Part shown: piece after piece, positions 34,456-43,057 of the stretch
How positions within the stretch are numbered: the first letter of the stretch is position 1
Layout of the letters: the number at the start of each line of letters is the position of its first letter
Assembly: GCA_965214205.1 (NCBI GenBank)
Contig: OZ243941.1
Span: 1,488,001-1,552,000, forward strand
Reading direction: 5' to 3'
Origin: G963663315 sp965214205
GTDB lineage: Bacteria; Pseudomonadota; Gammaproteobacteria; Arenicellales; Poriferihabitantaceae
DNA length: 64,000 nt
Translations under genes and position numbers: made by a program
The notes under the pieces: model-generated
What the model was told of the DNA's origin: nothing
What the model saw: only the letters and a program-made list of their open reading frames with translations
The model's database searches: none

Positions 34456-35346
34456 TTGAACTATAACGCATTTATCACTTGCGCGGTTACCGGGGCGGGT
34501 AACACGGTGGGTAAACACCCGGATATTCCGAAAAGCCCCGAACAGATCGCGAATGCGGCGATTGAGGCCGCCAGGGCGGGAGCGGCGATTGTCCATATTC
34601 ACGTCAGGGATCCCGAAACCGGGGCGCCATCGCGGAAACCTGAATATTTCGCGGAAGTCGTCGCCCGTATCCGGGACAGTGACACCGATGTCGTCATCAA
34701 TACCACCGCTGGCATGGGTGGTGACCTGGTTTTCGGACAAGGTGAAAACCCGTTGCCGTTGAGGAAGGGCACCGATATGGCGGGTCCGCTGGAACGGCTC
34801 GCCCATGTTGAACAATGCCTGCCGGAAATCTGCACGCTGGACTGCGGTACGATGAATTTTGCGGAAAGCGATTATGTTATGACCAATACCCCCGGCATGT
34901 TGAGAACCATGGCGAGAAGAGTGCAGGAACTCGGGGTCAGGCCGGAACTGGAGGTGTTTGACACCGGTCATCTGGTTCTGGTCAAGGAAATGATCCGCGA
35001 GGGCCTGATTGATGACCCGGTCATGATTCAGTTGTGCATGGGGATTCCTTATGGCGCGCCGGATGACCCCACCACCTTGATGTCGATGGTGCATGCCTTG
35101 CCCGAAGGCGCCACTTTCTCGGCCTTTTCGATTGGCAGAAACGAACTGCCGTATGTGGCTATGGCGGTACTGGCCGGCGGCAATGTCCGGGTTGGACTGG
35201 AGGACAATCTCTATCTGGAAAAGGGCGTGCTGGCTTCCAATGCCCAACTGGTCGAAAGAGCGGTCACCATTCTGGATGCGATGAATGTCAATATTCTGGG
35301 CCCGGATGCAGTCAGGAATAACCTCAAACTGCAAAAAAGAGGGTAA
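34456..35346 (+). CDS. Beta-keto acid cleavage enzyme (BKACE, DUF849), dehydrocarnitine-type candidate
   Basis: 296 residues from a TTG at 34456 with GAGGG upstream; 34423 is also possible. The zinc-binding HIHVRDPETG is present near residue 40, with ITCAVTGAGNTV at the start and GLEDNLYLEKG near the end. BKACE enzymes split a 3-keto acid with acetyl-CoA into acetoacetate and a new acyl-CoA. The next gene is a carnitine dehydrogenase, so the likely reaction is 3-dehydrocarnitine plus acetyl-CoA to acetoacetate plus betainyl-CoA. First gene of a seven- to eight-gene plus-strand operon. Confidence 0.87.
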   Translation: MNYNAFITCAVTGAGNTVGKHPDIPKSPEQIANAAIEAARAGAAIVHIHVRDPETGAPSRKPEYFAEVVARIRDSDTDVVINTTAGMGGDLVFGQGENPLPLRKGTDMAGPLERLAHVEQCLPEICTLDCGTMNFAESDYVMTNTPGMLRTMARRVQELGVRPELEVFDTGHLVLVKEMIREGLIDDPVMIQLCMGIPYGAPDDPTTLMSMVHALPEGATFSAFSIGRNELPYVAMAVLAGGNVRVGLEDNLYLEKGVLASNAQLVERAVTILDAMNVNILGPDAVRNNLKLQKRG

Positions 35347-35352
35347 TCATCC

Positions 35353-36909
35353 ATGGGTCAGGTGAATGACGAGACAAGCGGCAAGGTCAGGACCGTCGGA
35401 CTGATCGGCGGCGGGGTTATCGGGTCCGCCTGGGCGGCCCGCTTGTTGATCAACGGGATCAACGTCAACCTGTATGATCCGGCGGCAGGGGTCGAGAGTC
35501 GGATCCATGACGTGCTGGACAACGCGTTGCGGACTTACCGCGCCATGACTCTGGCCCCGATTGACGTCCGGGGCCGGTTGTCACTGGTTGACGGTATTGA
35601 GGAGGCCGTGTCGGACGCCGATTTTGTACAGGAGAGCGGCCCTGAGCGAATGGATGTCAAAAAGGCGTTGATGCGTCAAATCTGCGCTCATACCGGCGCC
35701 GGGGTGGTCGTGGCCTCTTCCTCGTCCGGATTGCTGCCGAGCGAAATGCAGGAAGGCGTGGATCATCCGGACCGCGTGATTGTGGGCCACCCGTTCAATC
35801 CGGTCTATCTGATGCCGCTGGTTGAAATCGTGGGGGGCGGCCAGACCAGCAAGCGGACCGTCGATGCCGCACGCGCGTTTTATTCCGCTATCGGCATGCA
35901 TCCCCTGGTTGTGCGTAAGGAGGTCGAGGCATTCCTCGCCGACCGGCTGATGGAGGCCCTGTGGCGGGAAGCGCTGCATCTGCTGAATGAGGAAGTCGCC
36001 ACTGTCGATGAGCTGGATCAGGCGATCGTTTATGGACCGGGTATCCGCTGGGCGTTCATGGGTTCTTTCCAGACCTTTCGCATTGCCGGCGGCGAGGGCG
36101 GCATCCGCCATTTCATGGCCCAGTTCGGTCCGGCGTTGAAATGGCCCTGGACCCGGTTTGACGGACCTGACCTGACTGATGAACTGCTCGACAAGATATC
36201 GGCGCAGTCCGATGAACAGACCGGGGGCCGCAGTATCCTCGACCTGGAAAGGAAAAGGGATGACTGTATTGTGGCGATACTCCAGGCATTGAGAGCGAAC
36301 GATCAGGCCGCGGGCAAGGTACTGACCCGTTATGAAGAGTCGCTTTATCAGGTCTCGCATCAGGACGGGCCGGATTCGGATTCCGGCCATGACCTGAGCC
36401 AGCCCCTGCGGCTGTATTCGGATACGGTCCGGGCGCAATGGGTGGACTACAATAACCACATGACGGAAAGCAGTTATCTGACCGCCTTTGGCAACGCTTC
36501 CGACGCTCTGTTTCGATTGATCGGGGTGGATGGGGATTATCATGCCAGGGGAATGAGTTACTTCACGGTCGAAACCCACATGATGAATCCGGGGGAAATT
36601 ACGGCGGGCCGGAAGTTTCACGTAACCACACAGTTGCTGCATGTCGATGAAAAGCGAATCCATCTCTATCACAGCATGATCGGTGATGAGGGGGGGCTGG
36701 TCGCCAGCGCGGAGCAGATGCTGTTGCATGTCGATACCAATGCCTCGAAAGCCTGTCCGGCTGAACCTGACGTACTGCAGAAACTGGATTCGATTTTCAA
36801 GGGCCACGCGGCTCTTCCCAGACCGGAATCCGCCGGGCGTTCGATTGGCGTAAAACGCCCCCGGCCAACCGTTGTACAGACTGAAAACAGCCGGGAGGCA
36901 GAATCATGA
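35353..36909 (+). CDS. L-carnitine dehydrogenase fused to betainyl-CoA thioesterase
   Basis: 518 residues. Residues about 10-320 are a 3-hydroxyacyl-CoA dehydrogenase fold with NAD loop GLIGGGVIGSAWAARLL and catalytic His in VGHPFNPVYLMPL, matching carnitine 3-dehydrogenases. Residues about 350-490 form a hotdog thioesterase (TVRAQWVDYNNHMTESSYL). Carnitine is oxidised to 3-dehydrocarnitine; the thioesterase would free glycine betaine from betainyl-CoA made by the BKACE one gene upstream. Such fusions are known in proteobacteria. The stop overlaps the SDR start by four bases (ATGA). Confidence 0.88.
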   Translation: MGQVNDETSGKVRTVGLIGGGVIGSAWAARLLINGINVNLYDPAAGVESRIHDVLDNALRTYRAMTLAPIDVRGRLSLVDGIEEAVSDADFVQESGPERMDVKKALMRQICAHTGAGVVVASSSSGLLPSEMQEGVDHPDRVIVGHPFNPVYLMPLVEIVGGGQTSKRTVDAARAFYSAIGMHPLVVRKEVEAFLADRLMEALWREALHLLNEEVATVDELDQAIVYGPGIRWAFMGSFQTFRIAGGEGGIRHFMAQFGPALKWPWTRFDGPDLTDELLDKISAQSDEQTGGRSILDLERKRDDCIVAILQALRANDQAAGKVLTRYEESLYQVSHQDGPDSDSGHDLSQPLRLYSDTVRAQWVDYNNHMTESSYLTAFGNASDALFRLIGVDGDYHARGMSYFTVETHMMNPGEITAGRKFHVTTQLLHVDEKRIHLYHSMIGDEGGLVASAEQMLLHVDTNASKACPAEPDVLQKLDSIFKGHAALPRPESAGRSIGVKRPRPTVVQTENSREAES

Positions 36910-37688
36910 GTATTTCCGGCAGAAGCGTAATTGTGACTGCGGGGGCTAGCGGCATAGGCCATGCCATCGCGACTTCATTCCATCAGAACGGGGACGCCGT
37001 GCATGTGGTCGATATTGATGAACAGGCGGTGGCGCGGTTTTCCTCGGATTATCCCGAAATCAGGACCACGGTCGCGGATGTTGCCAGTCAATCCGATGTC
37101 GGCCGGGTCATGGATGCCCATATCGAACAATTTGACGGTGTCGATGTGATGGTGAATTGCGCGGGAATTGCCGGTCCCACTGAATTTGCGGAAGATATTT
37201 CGCTGGAACAGTGGCAACGCTGTTTTGCCGTCAATATCGATGCGGTCTTTCTGTTCTGCCGCAAGGTGATCCCCTTCATGAAAGCGGCGCGGACCGGCAG
37301 CATTATCAACATATCCTCGACGGCCGGCTGGCACGGTTATCCATTGCGAACGCCTTACGCCGCGTCGAAGTGGGCGGTGATCGGTCTCACCAAATCGCTC
37401 GCGATGGAACTCGGTGGGTCGGGTATCCGCGCGAATGTAATCTGTCCGGGGAGTATACATGGCGAGCGGATGGACTGCGTGATCGCGGCTGAAGCCAGTC
37501 TCAAGGGAATCAGCGAGCGGACCGTCAGGGAGCGGTATACCAGAAGCAACTCGATGAGAACATTCATTGACGCTCAGGATATCGCGGATATGGCCCTGTT
37601 CCTCTGTTCGGACAAGGCCCGGACAGTCACCGGCCAGATACTGAATGTGGATGGTCATCTCGAAACCTTCCAGGGACTGGATGACTGA
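36906..37688 (+). CDS. Short-chain dehydrogenase/reductase
   Basis: 260 residues of the classical SDR type. Cofactor motif TAGASGIGHAIA at the N-terminus, NCAG (MVNCAGIAGP), catalytic Ser (INISSTAG) and Y-x3-K (PYAASKWAVIG). It is a NAD(P)-dependent oxidoreductase with unknown substrate. Inside this operon it may act on a hydroxy-acyl or betaine intermediate, or replace the carnitine dehydrogenase for a related compound. It is translationally coupled to the upstream gene. Confidence 0.86.
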   Translation: MSISGRSVIVTAGASGIGHAIATSFHQNGDAVHVVDIDEQAVARFSSDYPEIRTTVADVASQSDVGRVMDAHIEQFDGVDVMVNCAGIAGPTEFAEDISLEQWQRCFAVNIDAVFLFCRKVIPFMKAARTGSIINISSTAGWHGYPLRTPYAASKWAVIGLTKSLAMELGGSGIRANVICPGSIHGERMDCVIAAEASLKGISERTVRERYTRSNSMRTFIDAQDIADMALFLCSDKARTVTGQILNVDGHLETFQGLDD

Positions 37689-37715
37689 ACGCCCCCAACC
37701 AGACAACCGGAGAAT

Positions 37716-38888
37716 ATGGCAATGAACTTTGACTACAGCGAAGAGCAATTGATGCTGATTGAGACCGCCCGGCGATTTGTCGAACAGGAGTTGTATCCGT
37801 TTGAGCGGGAGGTCGAACAATCCGGCGATGTCCGCCCTGAGCTTCGTCAACAGATCATTGACCGCTCGATCAAGGCGGGACTGTACGCCGCGGCGATGCC
37901 TGAAGAGTTGGGCGGCGGCGGACTGGACCCGCTATCCATGTGCATGCTCGACCGGGAACTCGGCAGGGCCGGTTATGCGTTGCAGTACGCCGTCGGCCGC
38001 CCCAGCAACATTCTGCAGGCCTGCACCGGCGATCAACGGGAAAAATACCTGTATCCCTGCATACGCGGAGAGAAAACCGATTGTCTGGCGATGACCGAAC
38101 CGGGCGCCGGTTCCGATGTCCGCTCGATGTCCTGCAAGGCGGAAAGGGACGGTGATGATTATGTCATCAATGGCGTCAAGCATTTTATCAGCCATGCGGA
38201 TGTGTCTGATTTCGTGATCCTGTTCGCGGCCACCGGAGTGGATGATACGCCGAGAGGCCCAAGAAAAAGGATTACTTCGTTTCTGATTGATACCGGCACG
38301 CCTGGCTACACGATACGGCCGGGCTACCAGAGTGTATCCAATCGCGGATACCATAACTGCATTCTGGAATTCGATCAGTGCCGTGTTCCGGCGAATCAGG
38401 TGCTCGGAGAGGTGGACAGCGGGTTTGAAGTCGCCAATGACTGGTTGGGCAATACCCGGCTGCAAGTGGCCGCGATCTGTCTGGGGCGTTGTGACCGCGC
38501 TTTTGAACTGGCCTGCGAGCACGCCGCCAGCCGCACCCAATTCAACCAGACCATCGGCAAATTCCAGGGAGTCAGCTTCAAACTGGCGGATATGGCCCTG
38601 AAGCTGAGGGCGGCTGAACTGATTACCTATCAGGCCGGCGCGCGCGCCTGCAAGAATGAGATGACCGATATGGACGCGGCCTTGGCCAAGCTGTCAGCGA
38701 CCGAAGCGCTGGCCTTTATAGCCGACGAGGCGTTACAGATATTTGGTGGCATGGGGTTGATGTCGGACCTCCCTCTGGAGAGAATCTGGCGGGATGCCAG
38801 GGTCGAGCGTATCTGGGAAGGAACCAGCGAAATCCAGCGCCTGATTATTTCCCGTTCGATATTGCGGCCGCTGGAAGCCGGGTCGTAA
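37716..38888 (+). CDS. Acyl-CoA dehydrogenase (gamma-butyrobetainyl-CoA dehydrogenase candidate)
   Basis: 390 residues. FAD/substrate motifs: LAMTEPGAGSDVRSM, HFISHADVSDF, and the catalytic-base segment RIWEGTSEIQRLIISR. The length and layout are those of standard 380-400 residue enzymes, not the roughly 600-residue DmdC. In context it could oxidise gamma-butyrobetainyl-CoA to crotonobetainyl-CoA, the counterpart of the CaiA reaction in reverse. ATG 37716 or 37722 are both possible. No electron-transfer flavoprotein genes are adjacent. Confidence 0.88.
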   Translation: MAMNFDYSEEQLMLIETARRFVEQELYPFEREVEQSGDVRPELRQQIIDRSIKAGLYAAAMPEELGGGGLDPLSMCMLDRELGRAGYALQYAVGRPSNILQACTGDQREKYLYPCIRGEKTDCLAMTEPGAGSDVRSMSCKAERDGDDYVINGVKHFISHADVSDFVILFAATGVDDTPRGPRKRITSFLIDTGTPGYTIRPGYQSVSNRGYHNCILEFDQCRVPANQVLGEVDSGFEVANDWLGNTRLQVAAICLGRCDRAFELACEHAASRTQFNQTIGKFQGVSFKLADMALKLRAAELITYQAGARACKNEMTDMDAALAKLSATEALAFIADEALQIFGGMGLMSDLPLERIWRDARVERIWEGTSEIQRLIISRSILRPLEAGS

Positions 38889-38919
38889 GAGGTCGAAAGG
38901 ACCGCCGGGAGACAGGATT

Positions 38920-40989
38920 GTGCGGGTGAACAGGGAGCGGCTGCTCCGATTCCTGAATCCACGCTCGATCGCGGTGATCGGCGGCCGGGAAGCCGAGCAG
39001 GTATTGATTCAATGCCAAAAGCTCCAGTTTCAGGGAGAGATATGGGCGGTCAATCCAAAACGGGATTCGATGGCCGGTATTCCATGCCTGGCTGATTGCG
39101 GCTTGCTGCCCGAGCCGCCCGACGCCGTATTCATCGGGGTGCCGGCTGAGCCGACCATCCGGACCGTCGATCAATTGAATCGCTTCGGCGCTGGCGGGGC
39201 CGTCTGTCTCGCTTCCGGATTCAGCGAAGTGGGGGATGAGGGCGGAACCCGTCAACGCCGGTTACGGGAGGCTGCCGGAGATATGCCGGTATTGGGGCCG
39301 AATTGCTATGGATATATCAATGCGCTGCTGGGCGCGGCGATGTTCCCGGATCAGCATGGACTTTACTCTGTAGATCAGGGGGTTGCGATCATTTCTTCGA
39401 GTGGAAATATCGGCATCAACTTCACATTGCAGCAACGGGGATTGTCGATTGCCTGGCTGGTCACCATCGGCAACCAGGCCGTTATTGGTATCGAAGAGGT
39501 GATGGCGGCGGCGCTTGAGAATGAGCGGATAAAAGCGATTGGGTTGCATATTGAGGGTCTGAGAGACCTGCCGTTGTTTGTTGAACTGGCGGCCCGCGCG
39601 CGTGACCGGGGGGTGCCGGTCATTGTCCTGAAAGCGGGCAAATCGGATCTGGGGGCGCGCATCACTTTCAGCCATACCGCTACCCTGGCTGGAGAACACG
39701 GGCTCTATACGGCTTTGTTCAACCGCTTGGGTGTCGGCGTGGCCGATAACATCGAGGTCTTTCTGGAATCGTTGAAACTGGCCCTGGTCACGGGGCCGTT
39801 GCCGGGCAACCGGATCGCGTCCATGAGTTGTTCCGGTGGAGAAGCCTCGCTGATTGCGGATTTGTCGGTTGGGCGGAAACTGGTTTTCCCTCGCATCGAA
39901 GACGACCACCGGGCACGCTTGAGCGTCACCTTGAATGATTATGTTTCCATTGATAACCCACTGGATTATCACACTTTTATTTGGGGTGATCGGCAGCGCA
40001 TGACCGCGACATTCAGCGCCATGATGTCCGGGGGCTATGACTTGACCCTGCTGATGCTCGACTTCCCTCTGGTCAACGATTGCGTCATCGAGGATTGGCT
40101 GGAGGCGGTGCGGGCGTTTACCACGGCCTGCCGGCAGACGGATAGCAAAGGGGCGATTGTCACCTGTCTGTCCGAAAACCTGAACCCTGAAATCCGGGCC
40201 TGGCTGATCGAGAATGGCGTGGCGCCCCTGCACGGCATGGAACAGGCCCTGGCGGCAATTGAAACGGTCAGTGGAATTGGCATGGCATGGCGCGCGCGCT
40301 GGTCACTGCCGACCGTCCCGGATTCATCGACGTCGACGGATTGCGGCCGGGTGCGGAGCCTGGATGAGAACCAAGCCAAGCAATTCCTGAAATCTCACGG
40401 TATCGAAGCGCCTGATTCAATCGTTGTCAGCGCCCCGGATGAGATCCGCGAGGCGGTGGAGAAAATTGGTTATCCACTGGTATTGAAGGCCGTATCCGCG
40501 TCGATTGCCCATAAGTCCGAAGCGGACGCTGTGGTGGTCGGAATCCGCGATGAGGAAACACTGAATGACCAGAGTAGCCGCCTGTTCGGGTTATCCGATA
40601 CCCTGCTGGTGGAGCGAATGGTGACCGACCCGGTTGCGGAATTATTGATCGGAGTCAGTTATGATCCGGTTTTTGGTCATTATCTGATTGTCGGGTTCGG
40701 CGGCGCTCTGGTCGAATTGATCCGGGACCGAGAAATATTGCTGTTTCCGGTGGACCGCGCCGCAATCATCGCCGCTCTCCAGCGCTTGCAGACCTGGCCG
40801 CTGTTAAACGGATTCCGTAACCGGGCGCTGGCTGATGTCGAAGCGGTGGTCGATACCGTAATGGCGGTAGCCGGACTGGTTGAAAGCCGCCGCGATGAGA
40901 TCGTCGAACTGGAAATCAACCCGTTAATGGTTAAGCCACGGCATCATGGCGCGGTCGTGGCCGACGCGCTGATTCGAGTACGAAAATGA
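38920..40989 (+). CDS. NDP-forming acyl-CoA synthetase (ACD superfamily)
   Basis: 689 residues from GTG 38920. Order: CoA-binding domain (about 1-130; RSIAVIGGREAEQV, VLGPNCYGYIN), two ligase-CoA domains (about 145-440), and an ATP-grasp domain (about 465-689; LVLKAVSASIAHKSEADAVV, EINPLMVKPR). The phospho-histidine is seen in ITFSHTATLAGEHGLY. It forms an acyl-CoA with ATP or GTP. In context it may activate gamma-butyrobetaine or crotonobetaine, in place of CaiC. The same superfamily includes DddX, an ATP-dependent DMSP lyase, so that is a second hypothesis. Confidence 0.85.
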   Translation: MRVNRERLLRFLNPRSIAVIGGREAEQVLIQCQKLQFQGEIWAVNPKRDSMAGIPCLADCGLLPEPPDAVFIGVPAEPTIRTVDQLNRFGAGGAVCLASGFSEVGDEGGTRQRRLREAAGDMPVLGPNCYGYINALLGAAMFPDQHGLYSVDQGVAIISSSGNIGINFTLQQRGLSIAWLVTIGNQAVIGIEEVMAAALENERIKAIGLHIEGLRDLPLFVELAARARDRGVPVIVLKAGKSDLGARITFSHTATLAGEHGLYTALFNRLGVGVADNIEVFLESLKLALVTGPLPGNRIASMSCSGGEASLIADLSVGRKLVFPRIEDDHRARLSVTLNDYVSIDNPLDYHTFIWGDRQRMTATFSAMMSGGYDLTLLMLDFPLVNDCVIEDWLEAVRAFTTACRQTDSKGAIVTCLSENLNPEIRAWLIENGVAPLHGMEQALAAIETVSGIGMAWRARWSLPTVPDSSTSTDCGRVRSLDENQAKQFLKSHGIEAPDSIVVSAPDEIREAVEKIGYPLVLKAVSASIAHKSEADAVVVGIRDEETLNDQSSRLFGLSDTLLVERMVTDPVAELLIGVSYDPVFGHYLIVGFGGALVELIRDREILLFPVDRAAIIAALQRLQTWPLLNGFRNRALADVEAVVDTVMAVAGLVESRRDEIVELEINPLMVKPRHHGAVVADALIRVRK

Positions 40990-41025
40990 AAGAGTGGCAA
41001 GTCTAAAAATGTGAGGTGAACGGTA

Positions 41026-41808
41026 ATGTCTGATGCAGTAAAAACAGTGATTGACGGCAGCGTGCTTGAAGTGACCCTGGACCGGCCCAAGGCCAACGCG
41101 ATAGACGGTTCGGTCAGTCAGGAGCTTGGCCGGACGTTTGCGAATTTTCGGGATGACCCTGAATTGAGGGTGGCGATTATTACCGGCGGCGGCGGGAAGT
41201 TCTTCTGCGCCGGGTGGGATTTGAAAGCGGCTGCCGGGGGAGAAGGCGTAACCAGCGACTTCGGAGTCGGTGGATTCGGCGGCTTGCAGGAACTGCCGGA
41301 TATGAACAAACCGGTCATTGCGGCGGTCAACGGCATTGCCTGCGGAGGCGGATTCGAACTGATGATTTCCGCGGACATCATTATCGCGGCAGAGCATGCG
41401 ACCTTCGCCCTGCCGGAAATCAATGCCGGTACACTGGCGGACGCGGCGACTTTGAAGCTGCCCAAACGTATCCCATATCATGTGGCAATGGAGTTGCTGT
41501 TGACAGGACGCTGGATGGATGCCGGGGAAGCCCACAGGTGGGGATTGGTCAATGAGATCACCACCGCCGACAATCTGCTGGCGCGGGCGAGGGAAGTTGC
41601 ACGGCGTCTGGCCAAGGGGCCGCCGCTGGTCTTCGCCGCGATCAAGGAGACCGTGAGGGCAACCGAGAATATGGACTTTCAGGAATCCATCGACCTGCTG
41701 AACGCCCAGGGACTGGCCACGGTCAGGAAACTCTACAACAGTGAGGATATGCACGAAGGGGCGCTGGCTTTCTCTGAGAAAAGAGAGCCAGTCTGGAAAG
41801 GGCGCTAG
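41026..41808 (+). CDS. caiD: Crotonobetainyl-CoA hydratase-like enzyme (CaiD)
   Basis: 260 residues, as in E. coli CaiD (261). Diagnostic stretches shared with CaiD as I know it are DRPKANAID, FFCAGWDLKAAAGGEG, and the terminus FSEKREPVWKGR. The two acidic crotonase residues are in place: GGGFELMISAD and ALPEINAG. CaiD adds water to crotonobetainyl-CoA to give L-carnitinyl-CoA. One difference is GTLADAATLKLPK where CaiD has a proline/aspartate loop. The gene lies 36 bases after the ACD synthetase and 13 before the DddP-like gene. Confidence 0.85.
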   Translation: MSDAVKTVIDGSVLEVTLDRPKANAIDGSVSQELGRTFANFRDDPELRVAIITGGGGKFFCAGWDLKAAAGGEGVTSDFGVGGFGGLQELPDMNKPVIAAVNGIACGGGFELMISADIIIAAEHATFALPEINAGTLADAATLKLPKRIPYHVAMELLLTGRWMDAGEAHRWGLVNEITTADNLLARAREVARRLAKGPPLVFAAIKETVRATENMDFQESIDLLNAQGLATVRKLYNSEDMHEGALAFSEKREPVWKGR

Positions 41809-41821
41809 AGAGGATAACGGT

Positions 41822-43057
41822 ATGAGAATTTCACAGGGTAATGTTTCAGCGAGGCAACACGGGGCGATGGAATATGCCGAGTCTCCGGTCAACCTCGACA
41901 CCGTCCGGCGCTACCGTCTGGAGCGCATACAACAGCAACTGCGAAGGCTCGATTACGCGGGCATCCTGTTATTTGACCAGATTAACTGCCGTTACGCATG
42001 CGATGCCACCAATATGCAGGTATGGTGTTCTCATTATGAGACCCGTTGCGTTTTTATTGCCACCGACGGTCCGTTGATCCTGTTTGACTATGGTGAATAT
42101 CCCCATCTGGCGGAAGGCATTCCGACGATTGACGAATACCGGGTGAACTCTTCTTTTCATTATTTCACCGCCGGAGAACGGGTTCGTGAAAAGGCGCAGA
42201 ATTTTGCGGACACGATCGCCGACCTGGTCAGAACCCACGGCGGCGGCAATACCCGGCTGGCAGTGGACAGACTCTCCCACACCGGTTGCGAACCGCTGTT
42301 GCGGCACGGCATTTCAATTCACGATGGCCTGGAGGTCATGGAACTGGCCCGGGTCATCAAATCCAATGAAGAAATCATCCTGATGCGGCACTCCATTGAT
42401 GTCTGCGAGGCCGGTATCGGCAGGATGCGCGAGGCGCTTGAACCGGGTATTACGGAAAATGCGTTGTGGGCAAAACTCCACGAGACCAACATTGCTTGCG
42501 GAGGAGAATGGATTGAAACCCGGTTGCTGTCTTCCGGGCCGAGAACCTTTCCCTGGTTTCGGGAATCCTCGATGCGGGTGATCGAACAGGGCGACCTGGT
42601 CAGTTTTGATACGGATTTGATCGGGCCCTACGGGTATTGCTCGGATATGTCTCGAAGTTGGGTATGCGGCGACAAACCGACTGATGAGCAACGCCGGATT
42701 TATGCGTATGCGTGGCAGCAGATTCAGCATAATGTCGCGATGTTGAAACCCGGCATGACCTTCCATGAAGCCTCGCGCGCGGCCTGGAAGATTCCGGCGG
42801 AGTTCTCCAACAACAAATACAGTTCCCTGATACACGGGGTGGGGCTGGCCGATGAGTATCCGAGCATCAAGCATATCGACAAGCTGGAAATGGCCGGTTA
42901 CCGGGGCGTTATCGAGGAAAACATGACCCTGTGCATCGAATCCTACATTGGTTCCGAACGCAGCGGGGAAGGCGTCAAACTGGAAGAACAGGTATTGATT
43001 ACCGAGCGCGGGGCGGAAGTTCTGACTCGCTATCCGATGGAGACGGACTGGCTGTAA
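41822..43057 (+). CDS. dddP: DddP-like DMSP lyase (M24 peptidase fold)
   Basis: 411 residues from ATG 41822. M24 'pita-bread' fold. Motifs of the DddP branch: DATNMQVW (Trp68), LAVDRL (Asp149), GGEWIETRLLSSGP and SFDTDLIGPYGYCSDMSRSW. Six metal-ligand positions are Asp263, Asp265, Asp275, His338, Glu373 and Glu388. The proposed catalytic Asp (Asp344, six after the His) and the Tyr five before the His (Tyr333) are conserved. DddP cleaves DMSP to DMS and acrylate. It sits 13 bases after caiD in the carnitine operon, so another onium substrate is possible. Confidence 0.8.
   Translation: MRISQGNVSARQHGAMEYAESPVNLDTVRRYRLERIQQQLRRLDYAGILLFDQINCRYACDATNMQVWCSHYETRCVFIATDGPLILFDYGEYPHLAEGIPTIDEYRVNSSFHYFTAGERVREKAQNFADTIADLVRTHGGGNTRLAVDRLSHTGCEPLLRHGISIHDGLEVMELARVIKSNEEIILMRHSIDVCEAGIGRMREALEPGITENALWAKLHETNIACGGEWIETRLLSSGPRTFPWFRESSMRVIEQGDLVSFDTDLIGPYGYCSDMSRSWVCGDKPTDEQRRIYAYAWQQIQHNVAMLKPGMTFHEASRAAWKIPAEFSNNKYSSLIHGVGLADEYPSIKHIDKLEMAGYRGVIEENMTLCIESYIGSERSGEGVKLEEQVLITERGAEVLTRYPMETDWL

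Noticed and set aside
34378..35334. Upstream extension of the GNAT reading frame to a 478-residue protein
   Set aside because: This part is antisense to the BKACE gene, has no family match, and the GNAT domain starts cleanly at ATG 34377.
37716..38888. Calling the acyl-CoA dehydrogenase DmdC
   Set aside because: DmdC is about 600 residues with an extra C-terminal domain; this protein is 390 residues and in a betaine operon.
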